Numbered from the stretch's first letter, positions 8,324-17,178 are shown. The stretch: DNA of 64,000 bases from Halobacillus sp. Marseille-Q1614 (GCF_902809865.1 NZ_CADDWH010000001.1:2232001-2296000); one strand, 5' to 3'. Translations and numbers: made by a program. Notes: a model not told the origin generated them from the letters alone.

Positions 8324-8349
8324 AAAAACCCTTGCAGGGCAAGGGTTTT
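8324..8349 (-). terminator. Terminator of tRNA-Ala
   Basis: AAAACCCTTGC-CCT-GCAAGGGTTTTT on the minus strand, beginning 6 bases after the tRNA. The hairpin is symmetrical and could also stop the plus-strand transcript of the upstream hydrolase gene. Confidence 0.85.
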
Positions 8350-8354
8350 GAGAG

Positions 8355-8427
8355 TGGAGCATAGCGGGCTCGAACCGCTGACCTCTACACTGCCAGTGTA
8401 GCGCTCTCCCAGCTGAGCTAATGCCCC
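8355..8427 (-). tRNA. tRNA-Ala(GGC)
   Basis: A 73-base cloverleaf on the minus strand. The acceptor arm is GGGGCAT with ATGCTCC. The D arm is AGCTCAGCTGGGAGAGC. The anticodon stem-loop is CTACA-CTGGCAG-TGTAG with anticodon GGC. The T arm contains GGTTCGAGCCC. The CCA end is not encoded in full, since the discriminator A is followed by C and then T. Confidence 0.97.
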
Positions 8428-8552
8428 ATATGTGAACCGACAAGGATTATTATAGCGTCTTTTCCATTAAGTTTCAATACTTTTTTACATGACTAATTTC
8501 CTTAATGTGACTGGGTGTTTCGTAGGGTTATGGTCAAGATGGGCTCCTTTTC

Positions 8553-8578
8553 GTTTAAGCCCTTTTTACATCGGGTAT
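8553..8578 (+). promoter_or_regulatory. Sigma-B (general stress) promoter
   Basis: GTTTAA (8553-8558), a 14-base spacer and GGGTAT (8573-8578) match the Bacillus sigma-B consensus exactly. It sits 28 bases before the stress-protein start codon. Confidence 0.82.
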
Positions 8579-8606
8579 CCGTCAGACTATAAAGGAGGAT
8601 GTTCGA

Positions 8607-8948
8607 ATGGAACCAAAATATAAAATTTTTCATGATGATGAAGCACTCAGTGAATCAATCGAGACCCTGAAATCAGGCGGAGTAAGTGAAAAAGATATTT
8701 ATGTTCTTGCCTACGATAACTCTCACTTAAGACGCACGAAGCGGAGAACAGACGCTAATAAGATTGGTGTCCGGGTTACTGGAGTTGGTACCGCTACGAA
8801 GAACATATTTAGAAACAAAAGTGATAAGCTGGTCTCCAAAATGAAGAAGATCGGCTTTGACCAGGCAAAGGCACAGCGTATTGAAAAAGAGCTCAACAAA
8901 GGAAAGTCCCTGCTGGTCGTGAGAAACGAAGACGCTGTAAAATTTTAA
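8607..8948 (+). CDS. General stress protein, YflT domain
   Basis: A 113-residue cytosolic protein of the heat-induced stress protein YflT family. The conserved layout is an N-terminal region KYKIFHDDEALSESIETLKSGGVSEKDIYVLAYD, then basic linkers and a C-terminal helix-strand ending SLLVVRNED. Its biochemical role is not known. The ATG at 8607 follows AAAGGAGGA. The perfect sigma-B promoter just upstream fits membership of the general stress regulon. It forms a single-gene unit ended by the hairpin at 8964-8992. Confidence 0.85.
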   Translation: MEPKYKIFHDDEALSESIETLKSGGVSEKDIYVLAYDNSHLRRTKRRTDANKIGVRVTGVGTATKNIFRNKSDKLVSKMKKIGFDQAKAQRIEKELNKGKSLLVVRNEDAVKF

Positions 8949-8963
8949 ATTCTATAAGTACAG

Positions 8964-8992
8964 AAGTCCCCCAGAGAATATCTGAGGGACTT
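8964..8992. terminator. Bidirectional terminator between yflT-like gene and trpG
   Basis: AAGTCCCCCAGA and TCTGAGGGACTT form a hairpin followed by TTTTT on the plus strand; on the minus strand it lies directly after trpG and ends the trp operon. Confidence 0.85.
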
Positions 8993-8998
8993 TTTAAT

Positions 8999-9580
8999 TT
9001 ATGCCGGAGCTTTTATTTTCTGCTCAATTAAGTTCTTTAACAGCTGCATGCCATCACTCGTTCCAATGGATTCCGGGTGAAATTGGACACCTTCGATTGG
9101 GTAATCCAGGTGACGGATCCCCATGATTTCACCTTCAACGGTCGCAGCGGTAATTTCAAAGCATTCCGGCACGTCTTTGACATCGACAATCAAGGAATGG
9201 TAGCGCATCGCTTCCATCGGGTTATTTAAACCTTTGAAAATAGAACGGCCGTCATGGTGAATTTCAGAACTCTTTCCGTGCATCAATCTGTCGGCTCGTA
9301 CGACTTTTCCGCCAAATACCTGTGCGATTGACTGGTGCCCCAGGCAGACCCCAAAGATAGGAATCGATGTTTTGTAATGGTCGATGACTTCCAGTGTAAT
9401 CCCGGTCTCATCCGGCGAGCAAGGACCCGGGGAAAGAAACAATAAATCCGGCTTCAGCTCATCTATCTCTGCAAATGTCACTTCATCGTTCCGCCTTACG
9501 ACAACCTCTTCACCCAGTTCACCCAGGTACTGAACGAGGTTATAGGTAAACGAGTCATAATGATCAATCATATAAATCAA
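8999..9580 (-). CDS. trpG: Anthranilate/aminodeoxychorismate synthase glutaminase subunit
   Basis: Class I glutamine amidotransferase that supplies ammonia to TrpE, and in bacilli often also to PabB. It has 193 residues with the nucleophile in FGVCLGHQSIAQVFGG and the His-Glu pair in VQFHPESIGT. The TTG at 9580 is preferred: GGAG lies 10 bases upstream and the start MIYMIDHYDSFTYNLVQYLGELG matches the family. It follows trpA after 27 bases and is the last gene of the trp operon. In B. subtilis this gene is in the folate operon instead, so its place here puts it under trp control. Confidence 0.95.
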   Translation of the reverse strand: MIYMIDHYDSFTYNLVQYLGELGEEVVVRRNDEVTFAEIDELKPDLLFLSPGPCSPDETGITLEVIDHYKTSIPIFGVCLGHQSIAQVFGGKVVRADRLMHGKSSEIHHDGRSIFKGLNNPMEAMRYHSLIVDVKDVPECFEITAATVEGEIMGIRHLDYPIEGVQFHPESIGTSDGMQLLKNLIEQKIKAPA

Positions 9581-9607
9581 CTCGGCTCAGCTCCTCTCAC
9601 TCTGCAC

Positions 9608-10408
9608 TTACTTCACAAGTTCATGAATCTCTTGATAAAAACGTTCAAGTGCCTCTTCTTGATTTCCTTTTTCTAAGTCTTCCAGATTATCCTCAATCAA
9701 GCGGATAATCTTACTTCCGATAATCACACCGTCTGAATGCTCGCGAACAAGCTTCACGTGCTCGTTCTTTGAGATGCCAAACCCGACAGCAACGGGAACC
9801 TGGCTGTGTTCTTTTACCTTTTTAATAAAAGATAAAGCTTCTGCAGACATATCATTTCGTTCCCCTGTTACACCTAACGAAGATACGCAATACACAAAAC
9901 CCTTCGCATGCTCAGCGATCTGTTTAATGCGTGCATCTGAGTTAGGAGCGACAAGTGAAATAAATTCTACACCTTTCTCGTCTGCCAGCTGGCGGATTTC
10001 TTCACTTTCTTCATAAGGCAGGTCAGGGATTAATACACCCTCTGCCCCATTTTCCTCAAGCATTTCAAAAAAGCGGTCATAACCGAGCTGCAGTACAGGG
10101 TTATAATACGTAAAAATAACGACCGGAATTTCAACCCCAGCTTCACGAAGCTTAGGTACTAATTCAATAGCTGCGGTTAAGGACATGCCGTTTTTTAAGG
10201 AACGCTGAGCGGCTCTTTGAATGGTTGGACCGTCTGCGAGCGGATCAGAGTAAGGAACACCCAGCTCTAAGATATCCGCACCGGCTTTTTGAAGCTTTAG
10301 TGCAAATTGGATCGTTAGTTCAGGCGTGGGATCGCCGGCTACCACAAACGGGATGAAGAGATCTTTAGTTTTTGTCAGTTTGCCTTGAAATGATGTCTGT
10401 GTCAGCAT
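9608..10408 (-). CDS. trpA: Tryptophan synthase alpha chain
   Basis: Cleaves indole-3-glycerol phosphate to indole and glyceraldehyde 3-phosphate; the indole is channelled to TrpB. The ATG at 10408 follows AGGAGGGAG; the protein has 266 residues. The catalytic glutamate is in LELGVPYSDPLADGP near the N-terminus, and the catalytic aspartate in GVLIPDLPYEES; VAVGFGISKNEHV is the phosphate-binding region. The start is one base beyond the trpB stop, so the two are tightly coupled. Confidence 0.97.
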   Translation of the reverse strand: MLTQTSFQGKLTKTKDLFIPFVVAGDPTPELTIQFALKLQKAGADILELGVPYSDPLADGPTIQRAAQRSLKNGMSLTAAIELVPKLREAGVEIPVVIFTYYNPVLQLGYDRFFEMLEENGAEGVLIPDLPYEESEEIRQLADEKGVEFISLVAPNSDARIKQIAEHAKGFVYCVSSLGVTGERNDMSAEALSFIKKVKEHSQVPVAVGFGISKNEHVKLVREHSDGVIIGSKIIRLIEDNLEDLEKGNQEEALERFYQEIHELVK

Positions 10409-10409
10409 A

Positions 10410-11603
10410 TTATTCTCCCTCCTGAAAGTGTTCCATAAGTGTCGCCATATCTTTATCACCGCGTCCGGAAAGATTGATTAAAATCGTCTGGTCCTTCGGC
10501 ATGTCTTTTACCTCTTTAAAGGCCTGTGCTAACGCATGGGCACTCTCAATCGCGGGTATGATTCCTTCCTGCTGAGTTAACAGTTTTAAAGCATCAAGGG
10601 CTTCCTGGTCAGTAATCGACTCATAGCGCACCTGCTTTGTCTGAAAAAGGTGGGCATGCTCCGGCCCGATACCTGGGTAGTCTAACCCGGCAGAAATCGA
10701 ATACGGCTCGGTGATCTGACCATTAATGTCCTGCATCAGATAGGTCATAGAACCGTGAATGACTCCAGGTGTCCCTTTTGTTAACGTGGCTGCATGCATT
10801 GGTGTATCAATCCCTTTACCTGCTGCTTCTACACCAATCAGCTCAGGTGAATCACTTAAGAATGGATAGAAAATCCCCATAGCATTACTGCCGCCGCCTA
10901 CGCAGGCATAAATGCGATTAGGAAGCTCGTCTTCCACTTCCAGGAACTGCTTTTTCGACTCATCACCGATCACACGCTGAAAGTCACGGACCATGCGCGG
11001 ATACGGGTGAGGGCCTACGACAGATCCAATTAAATAAAAGTGGTCTTCACAATTGGCCACCCAGTAACGGATGGCTTCATTTGTTGCATCCTTTAACGTG
11101 CCGTTTCCGCTTGAAACAGAAACCACTTCTGCTCCTAAGAGTTTCATTCTAAAGACGTTAAGCTCCTGCCTGCGAATATCTTCTTCGCCCATAAACACTT
11201 TACATTCAAGGCCGAATTTTGCCGCTACAGTCGCTGATGCTACACCGTGCTGGCCGGCTCCGGTTTCTGCGATAATTTTCTTTTTACCCATTCTTTTCGC
11301 AAGGAGACCCTGGCCGATTGCATTATTCAGTTTATGAGCCCCTGTATGGTTTAAATCTTCACGTTTTAAATAGATTTTTGCTCCGCCTAAATGTTCCGTC
11401 AGCTGGTCGGCATAGCTTAAAGACGTCGGGCGTCCAGCATACTCTTTAAGGACATGATGGTATTCATCAAGAAAAGCTTGATCATTCATCGCTTCATCCA
11501 GTGCTTCTTCTAATTCTTGCAGTGGACCCATTAGAGTTTCCGGAACATATTTCCCGCCGAAATCTCCGTAACGTCCTTTTATATCAGGAAATGTTTGCAA
11601 CAT
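10410..11603 (-). CDS. trpB: Tryptophan synthase beta chain
   Basis: PLP enzyme that joins indole and serine to tryptophan. It has 397 residues. The PLP lysine is in the [21 protein letters not shown] region, and [13 protein letters not shown] binds the cofactor phosphate. [13 protein letters not shown] and [10 protein letters not shown] are typical. The start overlaps the 3' end of trpF by 20 bases, so translation is coupled. Confidence 0.97.
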   Translation of the reverse strand: MLQTFPDIKGRYGDFGGKYVPETLMGPLQELEEALDEAMNDQAFLDEYHHVLKEYAGRPTSLSYADQLTEHLGGAKIYLKREDLNHTGAHKLNNAIGQGLLAKRMGKKKIIAETGAGQHGVASATVAAKFGLECKVFMGEEDIRRQELNVFRMKLLGAEVVSVSSGNGTLKDATNEAIRYWVANCEDHFYLIGSVVGPHPYPRMVRDFQRVIGDESKKQFLEVEDELPNRIYACVGGGSNAMGIFYPFLSDSPELIGVEAAGKGIDTPMHAATLTKGTPGVIHGSMTYLMQDINGQITEPYSISAGLDYPGIGPEHAHLFQTKQVRYESITDQEALDALKLLTQQEGIIPAIESAHALAQAFKEVKDMPKDQTILINLSGRGDKDMATLMEHFQEGE

Positions 11604-12243
11604 GCTGGTTCACCTCTTTTAAAATAGATTGGATTTTATAAATGTCTTTCTGTTCATTTGTTTCAATGCCGCTTGAGATATCGATGCCTTCTGGTTCATG
11701 CTCGAGCAGTTCTCCCACATTTTCTGGAGTAATCCCGCCGGCAATCAGGCAGGGCACGTTCTGTTCGTTCGCAATCCGGCTGTATTCTTCAACCGTGCTC
11801 CAGTCAAAGCTGACTCCTGTTCCTCCATGGGCACCGCGGACTTTTGAATCAACAACATAGCCATCGGCCACCCCTTTAAAGACTTCCATCTCTTTAAAAG
11901 CATCACCATGGTGCTTAATTACCTTCCAGACTGGCAGGTTAAATGAAGCTTTAATTTGTAAGATTTCAGATACAGTCTCACTGCCATGAAGCTGGATGAC
12001 ATCTAATGAAATGAAGGATAATACCTCTTCCAATAATTCTACAGATGGATTTACAAATACACCGACAAGCTTCTGCTTTGGACGTGTTGTACGGATCCAC
12101 TGTCTGACCCTCTCCGGCCTCACGTAGCGCTTCGTCCCTCTTACAAATATAAAACCTAGATGACTGGCATTTGAAGAGGCGCTTTTCTCGACGTCGGCTG
12201 CTGAACGGTTGCCGCACAGCTTAACGACCGGTACGTGAATCAT
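11584..12243 (-). CDS. trpF: Phosphoribosylanthranilate isomerase
   Basis: Amadori isomerase converting phosphoribosylanthranilate to CdRP. It has 219 residues as a single beta/alpha barrel. The active-site motif at the start reads KLCGNRS where KICG is usual; [18 protein letters not shown] and GIDISSGIE are conserved. The start overlaps the trpC stop by 4 bases and the end overlaps trpB by 20. Confidence 0.95.
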   Translation of the reverse strand: MIHVPVVKLCGNRSAADVEKSASSNASHLGFIFVRGTKRYVRPERVRQWIRTTRPKQKLVGVFVNPSVELLEEVLSFISLDVIQLHGSETVSEILQIKASFNLPVWKVIKHHGDAFKEMEVFKGVADGYVVDSKVRGAHGGTGVSFDWSTVEEYSRIANEQNVPCLIAGGITPENVGELLEHEPEGIDISSGIETNEQKDIYKIQSILKEVNQHVANIS

Positions 12244-13001
12244 ACGCTCACCCCGCTCATTAATTCGGTGACGGCTTTCTTAATATTCTTCTGGCGCATC
12301 AGAGATTCACCAACTAACACGCCTTTAGCACCATAACCGACCACCTGCTCAATATCCTGATAAGTGAAAATCCCGCTTTCAGAAACTAATAGACATTCTG
12401 ACGGGGCCATCTCAGCCATTTTTTCAGTCTGCTCAAGCTTCGTTTCAAAAGTGTGGAGGTTACGGTTGTTGATGCCAAGCACCTCTGGCGTGAATTCCTT
12501 TAGAACACCTTCTAAAGTATCTTCACTGTGCACTTCAACTAATACTTCAAGGCCGCTTTCGTAAGCCTGTAAATATAGCTCGTGAAGCTTCTTCGGCTCC
12601 AGTGCTTCACCAATTAATAGAATAGCATCGGCACCGATCAGCTTACTTTCTTCCACTTGGACAGGCTCTATAATGAAATCCTTGCGCATCACCGGCACAT
12701 CGACGAACTTCTTAATATCAGTTAAAAAGTCACGGTGCCCCTGAAAGAAATGCTGGTCTGTCAGGACAGAAATCGCCTGAACACCTGCATCGTTATATTG
12801 CTTGCCAATCATGACATGATTGAAATCTTCACGAATAATCCCTTTAGACGGAGAGGCTTTTTTCACCTCAGCGATCAGTCCGGCTGGATAATTTGTATTT
12901 TTTAGTGAGGAAGCAAATGAGATACGCTCTACCTCTGCGCGTTCGGGTAAATATAGTTTTTCGATCTCCTGATGTTTAATAGCAAGAATGGTATCAAGCA
13001 T
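12240..13001 (-). CDS. trpC: Indole-3-glycerol phosphate synthase
   Basis: Closes the indole ring of CdRP. Starting at ATG 13001 (MLDTILAIKHQEIE) the protein has 253 residues, the usual length; an open extension upstream lies inside trpD and is not typical of the family. LIAEVKKASPSKGII, VMRKDFIIEPVQVEESKLIGADAILLI and LLVSESGIFTYQDI hold the catalytic residues. The start overlaps trpD by 8 bases. Confidence 0.96.
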   Translation of the reverse strand: MLDTILAIKHQEIEKLYLPERAEVERISFASSLKNTNYPAGLIAEVKKASPSKGIIREDFNHVMIGKQYNDAGVQAISVLTDQHFFQGHRDFLTDIKKFVDVPVMRKDFIIEPVQVEESKLIGADAILLIGEALEPKKLHELYLQAYESGLEVLVEVHSEDTLEGVLKEFTPEVLGINNRNLHTFETKLEQTEKMAEMAPSECLLVSESGIFTYQDIEQVVGYGAKGVLVGESLMRQKNIKKAVTELMSGVSV

Positions 13002-14016
13002 ACTGACGTCGCTCCTTAATTTCCTGAATAGATGTGAAGTATTGCTGGACGGATCCGTTGTGAATCGCTTCCTGAACAAGGGATACGCCTTCTTTTAAGT
13101 CATTCGCTTTTCCTGATATATATAATCCAGCGGCAGCGTTCATTATTACGATAGTCATCGCACTCTGGTTAGCCTCACCTTTGATAACCTGCTGGATGAT
13201 TTCCGCACTATCTTCAGATGTGCGGATTTGAATATCTTCTAAGGAACCAGAAGGCAGTCCCACATCTTCTGGTGTTAACGTAAATCGTGTAATTTGTCCG
13301 TCTTTTAACTCAACAATGTCGGTTACGCCCGTCATCGTGATTTCATCGAGTCCATCCCGTCCGGTTGCAAGCAGTACGTGCTTGGAACCAAGTTTGGACA
13401 GCGTTTCGGCCATCTTTTCTGCATAAGCCGTATCATAAATGCCGATCAGCTGACGCTTGGCGTTTGCTGGATTCGACATAGGGCCTAATAGGTTAAACAC
13501 GGTACGGAAGCCTAGTTCCTGACGGGCAGGCCCGGCATGCTTCATCGCCTGGTGGTAATTCGGGGCGAACATAAATGTCATCCCTTTTTCATTAAGAGCT
13601 CTAGCTCCCTGTTCTGGTGTTGTATCAATCGGAATACCGAGCTTTTCTAAGACGTCAGCACTTCCGCTTTTAGAAGAAACTTTACGGTTGCCGTGCTTGG
13701 CTACTTTTACACCCATGGCTGCCAGAATAATAGATACAGCCGTTGAAATGTTAAAAGTAGAGCTTCCGTCTCCCCCCGTTCCACATGTATCTACAATACT
13801 ATCATCTTTAATCGCGAGTTTCGTCATATTCGCCCGCATCGCACGAACGAATCCAGTCATTTCTTCAACGGTTTCCCCGCGGTGGCGAATAACGGATAAC
13901 ATGCTCATCAGCTGGCCTGTTGTAACATTACCCTGCATGATCTCGTTCATCGCTTCGTAAGCCGTTTCTTCGGATAACGTTTTACCTTCTACAATCTGGC
14001 TTAATATTTCTTTCAT
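12994..14016 (-). CDS. trpD: Anthranilate phosphoribosyltransferase
   Basis: Joins anthranilate to PRPP. It has 340 residues. The PRPP-binding DTCGTGGDGSSTFNIST lies near residue 78, and KHGNRKVSSKSGSADVLEKLG follows; NLLGPMSNPA is the second signature. The ATG at 14016 overlaps the trpE stop by 4 bases. Confidence 0.97.
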   Translation of the reverse strand: MKEILSQIVEGKTLSEETAYEAMNEIMQGNVTTGQLMSMLSVIRHRGETVEEMTGFVRAMRANMTKLAIKDDSIVDTCGTGGDGSSTFNISTAVSIILAAMGVKVAKHGNRKVSSKSGSADVLEKLGIPIDTTPEQGARALNEKGMTFMFAPNYHQAMKHAGPARQELGFRTVFNLLGPMSNPANAKRQLIGIYDTAYAEKMAETLSKLGSKHVLLATGRDGLDEITMTGVTDIVELKDGQITRFTLTPEDVGLPSGSLEDIQIRTSEDSAEIIQQVIKGEANQSAMTIVIMNAAAGLYISGKANDLKEGVSLVQEAIHNGSVQQYFTSIQEIKERRQYA

Positions 14017-15524
14017 TTCGTCTCGACTCCTTCTCTGCTCTTCTCAAATGCCTGCTCTGCTATTTCTATCGTGCGTTTTAAAGCACTGGCTTTGTTAATC
14101 GTCTCTTGATACTCGGCTTCAGGATCGGAATCGGCTACAACGCCGGCCCCCGCCTGTACATATACTTGATCTTTTACTTTTGTCATCGTTCGAATCGTAA
14201 TGCAGGAATCAATATTCCCGTCAAAGCCTAGATAAACAACGCCTCCACCATATAAATGCCGGGGAGTTGGCTCTAATTCTCTTAGAATCTGCATTGCTCT
14301 TATTTTTGGTGCTCCAGATAGGGTTCCTGCCGGGTAGGCAGAAATTAATGCATCGATCGGAGATACATTTTCTTTCAGTTTTCCGGTCACTTTACTGATA
14401 ATATGCATGACCTTCGAAAATCGGCCGATCGTCATATAATCAAATACTTTTACACTGCCAAATTCAGCAACCCGGCCCATATCATTTCGGGCTAAGTCTA
14501 CGAGCATGCGGTGCTCAGCCTGCTCCTTTTCATCAGCCAGCAGCTCGGCTGCCAGTGCATCGTCTTCTTCCTGTGTCAGGCCTCGTTTTCTCGTCCCGGC
14601 AATCGGGTGAATTTCCAGCTGACCGTCCTGAACTTCAAGCAGCCTTTCAGGTGAACTTCCCATCACTTCGACATCGTTAAACTTTAAATAAAACATATAC
14701 GGCGATGGATTTACCTTTCTAAGAATCCGATAAAGCTCAAATCCGCTTCGTTCAGTTTTTGTATGAAACCGCTGGGACAGGACAGCCTGAAAGATATCAC
14801 CTGCTACGATATAGTCTTTTATTTTTTCAACATCGCGTTTAAAATCTTCTTTCTTATAGTTGCTGTGAAGTTCAATGCTGTGAGAAGTCGATTCATCACT
14901 GAGCATCAGATCCGGTAAAAAGCTGTTCTCTTTTAACCGGCGGCTGACGTTCTTCACACGCTGGACAGCCTGCTCATATTGCTCTTCTTCATTACCTTCC
15001 TCAATTCGGGCAAACGTTAAAATCGTCGTTTCCTTCGTCCGATGATGGTAGGCAACAAGTGTCTGGCAAAATAATAAATGGTAGTTTGAAACGTCGATAT
15101 CATCTGGCAGCGCTCTAGGTACCGGTTCATAATCAGAGATCGCATCGTAGGCAATATAGCCGACCGCTCCGCCTTTAAAAGGAAGAGAAACATTCGCCTG
15201 CTTTACCTTAAGGCGGTCAACGGTCTGCTCAAATGCTTCTTTAAAGCTCTCCGCTGTTCTCGTTTGATGTTCCTGAAAATCTTCGATCATAAATGTGCCG
15301 TTCTTCTGCTGGCTGATATCAATCATCGGATCTAAACCAATGAATGAGAAATTAGACCATGGTGATTCAGGGTCCTGGCTTTCGAGCATATATACGGCTT
15401 CATCTCTTAACGCATGAAACATGTGAATAGGTGTTAATGTATCTGTATAAAAAGATTGGGAAACTGGAATCGTGCGGTATTCCTTCGCATCAGCAAGGAA
15501 TGATTCCTTTGTAGTTATAGTCAT
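14013..15524 (-). CDS. trpE: Anthranilate synthase component I
   Basis: Chorismate-using subunit of anthranilate synthase, first gene of trpEDCFBAG. It has 503 residues. The feedback-site motif LES occurs at YMLESQDPESPW, and the catalytic chorismate-binding core at VLSQRF, PIAGTRKRG, LVDLARNDMGRV, AGTLSGAPKIRAMQIL and GGGVVYLGFDGNIDSCITIRT. The ATG at 15524 is preceded by GGAGAGGTGAG; the left part of that region is adjacent to a perfect palindrome. It is controlled through the TRAP-type leader and promoter just upstream. Confidence 0.97.
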   Translation of the reverse strand: MTITTKESFLADAKEYRTIPVSQSFYTDTLTPIHMFHALRDEAVYMLESQDPESPWSNFSFIGLDPMIDISQQKNGTFMIEDFQEHQTRTAESFKEAFEQTVDRLKVKQANVSLPFKGGAVGYIAYDAISDYEPVPRALPDDIDVSNYHLLFCQTLVAYHHRTKETTILTFARIEEGNEEEQYEQAVQRVKNVSRRLKENSFLPDLMLSDESTSHSIELHSNYKKEDFKRDVEKIKDYIVAGDIFQAVLSQRFHTKTERSGFELYRILRKVNPSPYMFYLKFNDVEVMGSSPERLLEVQDGQLEIHPIAGTRKRGLTQEEDDALAAELLADEKEQAEHRMLVDLARNDMGRVAEFGSVKVFDYMTIGRFSKVMHIISKVTGKLKENVSPIDALISAYPAGTLSGAPKIRAMQILRELEPTPRHLYGGGVVYLGFDGNIDSCITIRTMTKVKDQVYVQAGAGVVADSDPEAEYQETINKASALKRTIEIAEQAFEKSREGVETK

Positions 15525-15539
15525 TGTGTGCTCACCTCT

Positions 15540-15555
15540 CCATAATTGATTATGG
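15540..15555 (-). promoter_or_regulatory. Palindrome next to the trpE ribosome-binding site
   Basis: CCATAATCAATTATGG on the minus strand is a perfect 7-bp stem with a 2-base loop; it ends inside the GGAGAGGTGAG Shine-Dalgarno of trpE. Its placement suggests a role in trpE initiation; that is inference. Confidence 0.5.
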
Positions 15556-15651
15556 AAAATGAGACGTTGAGGGGATTTATATAGAAGCGGATGAAAAATT
15601 GTAGGTCAAAATAGGCTCAGGCTATCTGACAGCTCCTTCGTCCGTCGATCC

Positions 15652-15713
15652 CTAAAGCTCGCTCTGCTCATCCTTAACTTCCTCAACTCTTCTCATCTCA
15701 TTCTCTACTCAAC
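15652..15713 (-). promoter_or_regulatory. TRAP-binding leader of the trp operon
   Basis: The minus-strand RNA from 15713 holds a run of GAG/UAG triplets at short intervals (GTTGAG-TAGAG-AATGAG-ATGAG-AAGAG-TTGAG, then GATGAG-CAGAG-CGAG-CTTTAG), about ten GAG/UAG plus two AAG. This is the pattern bound by the 11-subunit trp RNA-binding attenuation protein when tryptophan is abundant. No T-box features were seen. A matching terminator downstream is not obvious. Confidence 0.88.
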
Positions 15714-15723
15714 ACTTTCAAAC

Positions 15724-15752
15724 AGTGTATAAAATTCTGATAATAATGTCAA
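15724..15752 (-). promoter_or_regulatory. Sigma-A promoter of the trp operon
   Basis: Minus strand TTGACA (15752-15747), 17-base spacer, TACACT (15729-15724); transcription would start just before the TRAP triplets. Confidence 0.85.
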
Positions 15753-15802
15753 CTGTGCAGTTTGTTAAACATAACCGGGTTAATAACCAGATGTCATGCA
15801 CA

Positions 15803-15856
15803 AGTGAGCAGGGCCTTGACCCACCTGTTTTTTAAGCAGGAGTCTTCCGGCTTTCC
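15803..15856. repeat. Degenerate copy of a dispersed intergenic repeat
   Basis: Contains the block GTTTTTTAAGCAGGAGT, also present exactly at about 59450-59466, and a weaker match near 48175. The core CCTG-TTTTTTAAG-CAGG can fold back. It lies between the divergent trp and yxl-like promoters. Confidence 0.5.
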
Positions 15857-15983
15857 AACCCACCAGCGCCTTGATATATACGTTTCAACGGTAGAATGTA
15901 TTCTTCCTCATCAATCAGGCAGAGAAAAAGGTTCCTTTTATATCTTTAGTTGCTGCATAAAATTGCCAAGGAATTTTAAAAAA

Positions 15984-16010
15984 AGAAACTTTTCATCAAA
16001 AATTTTCGTA
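15984..16010 (+). promoter_or_regulatory. ECF-sigma-type promoter of the yxlEFG-like operon
   Basis: AGAAAC (15984-15989) followed by TTTT, 17-base spacer overall, and CGTAAA (16007-16012), close to the sigma-W/ECF pattern TGAAAC-N16-CGTA. No sigma-A promoter stands out here. Confidence 0.5.
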
Positions 16011-16039
16011 AACTTAATTATAGGAAAGGAGTGACTCTC

Positions 16040-16255
16040 TTGTTAATGGATCAAACGATCACCGAATTTATACACCAGAATCTCGCATTGCTGGCTCCTG
16101 TTATTGCTATTCAATTAATACTCATGGTTATTGCCATAGTAAGTCTTATTAAAGCAGAGTATACGAACGGGCCGAAATGGGTGTGGGCACTTATCATTTT
16201 ATTTATTAATATCCTCGGACCGATTGCGTACTTCATTTTTGGAAGAAGGGACTAA
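16040..16255 (+). CDS. Small membrane protein with PLDc_N-type domain, YxlE-like
   Basis: A 71-residue protein with two membrane helices; the second, KWVWALIILFINILGPIAYFIFGRRD, is the PLDc_N signature. In B. subtilis a similar protein (YxlE) precedes the YxlFG ABC transporter and helps hold sigma-Y in check. TTG at 16040 is chosen because GGAG lies exactly 8 bases upstream; a GTG at 16031 overlaps that site. Five bases separate it from the ATPase gene. No sigma-Y, YxlC or YxlD homologue is next to it. Confidence 0.72.
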   Translation: MLMDQTITEFIHQNLALLAPVIAIQLILMVIAIVSLIKAEYTNGPKWVWALIILFINILGPIAYFIFGRRD

Positions 16256-16260
16256 CCGTC

Positions 16261-17178
16261 ATGATTAAAGTAGAGAATCTGACCAAAACGTTCAATAGGC
16301 AGGAAGCTGTAAACAATATCAGCTTTACACTTGAGCCTAGAACTTGCACCGCCCTCTTAGGACCAAATGGAGCAGGGAAAACAACAACACTTCGAATGAT
16401 GGCCGGACTTATTCATCAAACCCATGGGAGTATTCAGCTTTCAGAGAAGCCTGTAAAAGATATCCGCCAGCAGATTGGCTATTTGCCGCAGCATCCACAG
16501 TTTCATTCATGGATGAGCGGCAGGGAATTTCTCGTCTACGTCGGCAGGCTCGCCTTTTTATCTAAAAAAGAAGCCGCGGCTCGTGCCGATCAATTACTTG
16601 AACGTGTCGGAATAAGTGATGCGGGCCGCAAGCGGATTGGAAAATACTCGGGAGGCATGAAACAGCGCTTAGGAATAGCCCAGGCGATGATACATAAGCC
16701 AAAGCTCCTCATGCTGGATGAGCCTGTTTCCGCCCTTGATCCGATCGGCAGGCGGGATGTCCTTAATTTAATGGAAGAACTGAAGGAGGAAACGACCCTT
16801 CTGTTTTCCACTCACATTTTAAATGACGCCGAGGAAGCCAGTGACCACTTACTTCTAATGAACCACGGTAAGATTATTGAATCGGGTTCATTTGCTGAGG
16901 TGAGACAGCGTCATGCGTTAAATAAGGTTGTCCTTAAATTAGATGATTCACTTACTTCTATTAGTGATCTGCAGAACCTCCCCTACGTGGACCGGGTGGA
17001 AGAGAAAAATAAGGAAATTCATATTTATATGGAAGATATGAAATTGGGCCGTAAAAAATTAATTCAATATTTCTCCGAGCATGATCTGCCTGTTCAATAT
17101 TTTGAAGCCGGCAGCATGTCTCTTGAAGAACTATTTATGAAGGTGGTGAGCCAGGATGCAATGGCTGACCGTGTTTAA
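16261..17178 (+). CDS. ABC transporter ATP-binding protein, YxlF-like
   Basis: ATPase of an ABC-2-type exporter or efflux system of unknown substrate. It has 305 residues: Walker A GPNGAGKTTTLR near residue 34, the Q-loop region around LPQHPQFH, signature YSGGMKQRLGIAQAM, Walker B LLMLDEPVSALDP, and a ~90-residue C-terminal extension typical of CcmA/NatA-like ATPases. It overlaps the permease gene by 23 bases, so the two should be made together. Confidence 0.9.
   Translation: MIKVENLTKTFNRQEAVNNISFTLEPRTCTALLGPNGAGKTTTLRMMAGLIHQTHGSIQLSEKPVKDIRQQIGYLPQHPQFHSWMSGREFLVYVGRLAFLSKKEAAARADQLLERVGISDAGRKRIGKYSGGMKQRLGIAQAMIHKPKLLMLDEPVSALDPIGRRDVLNLMEELKEETTLLFSTHILNDAEEASDHLLLMNHGKIIESGSFAEVRQRHALNKVVLKLDDSLTSISDLQNLPYVDRVEEKNKEIHIYMEDMKLGRKKLIQYFSEHDLPVQYFEAGSMSLEELFMKVVSQDAMADRV

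Noticed and set aside
15607-15635. AGCCTGAGCCT region as the trp attenuator terminator
   Set aside because: The two AGCC blocks are a direct, not inverted, repeat; the remaining pairing (GTCA/TGAC, ATAG/CTAT) is weak and the T-run is several bases away.
15762-16034. 90-codon open frame between trp and yxlE
   Set aside because: Spans a degenerate repeat and the ECF-type promoter; no ribosome-binding site and no plausible protein features.
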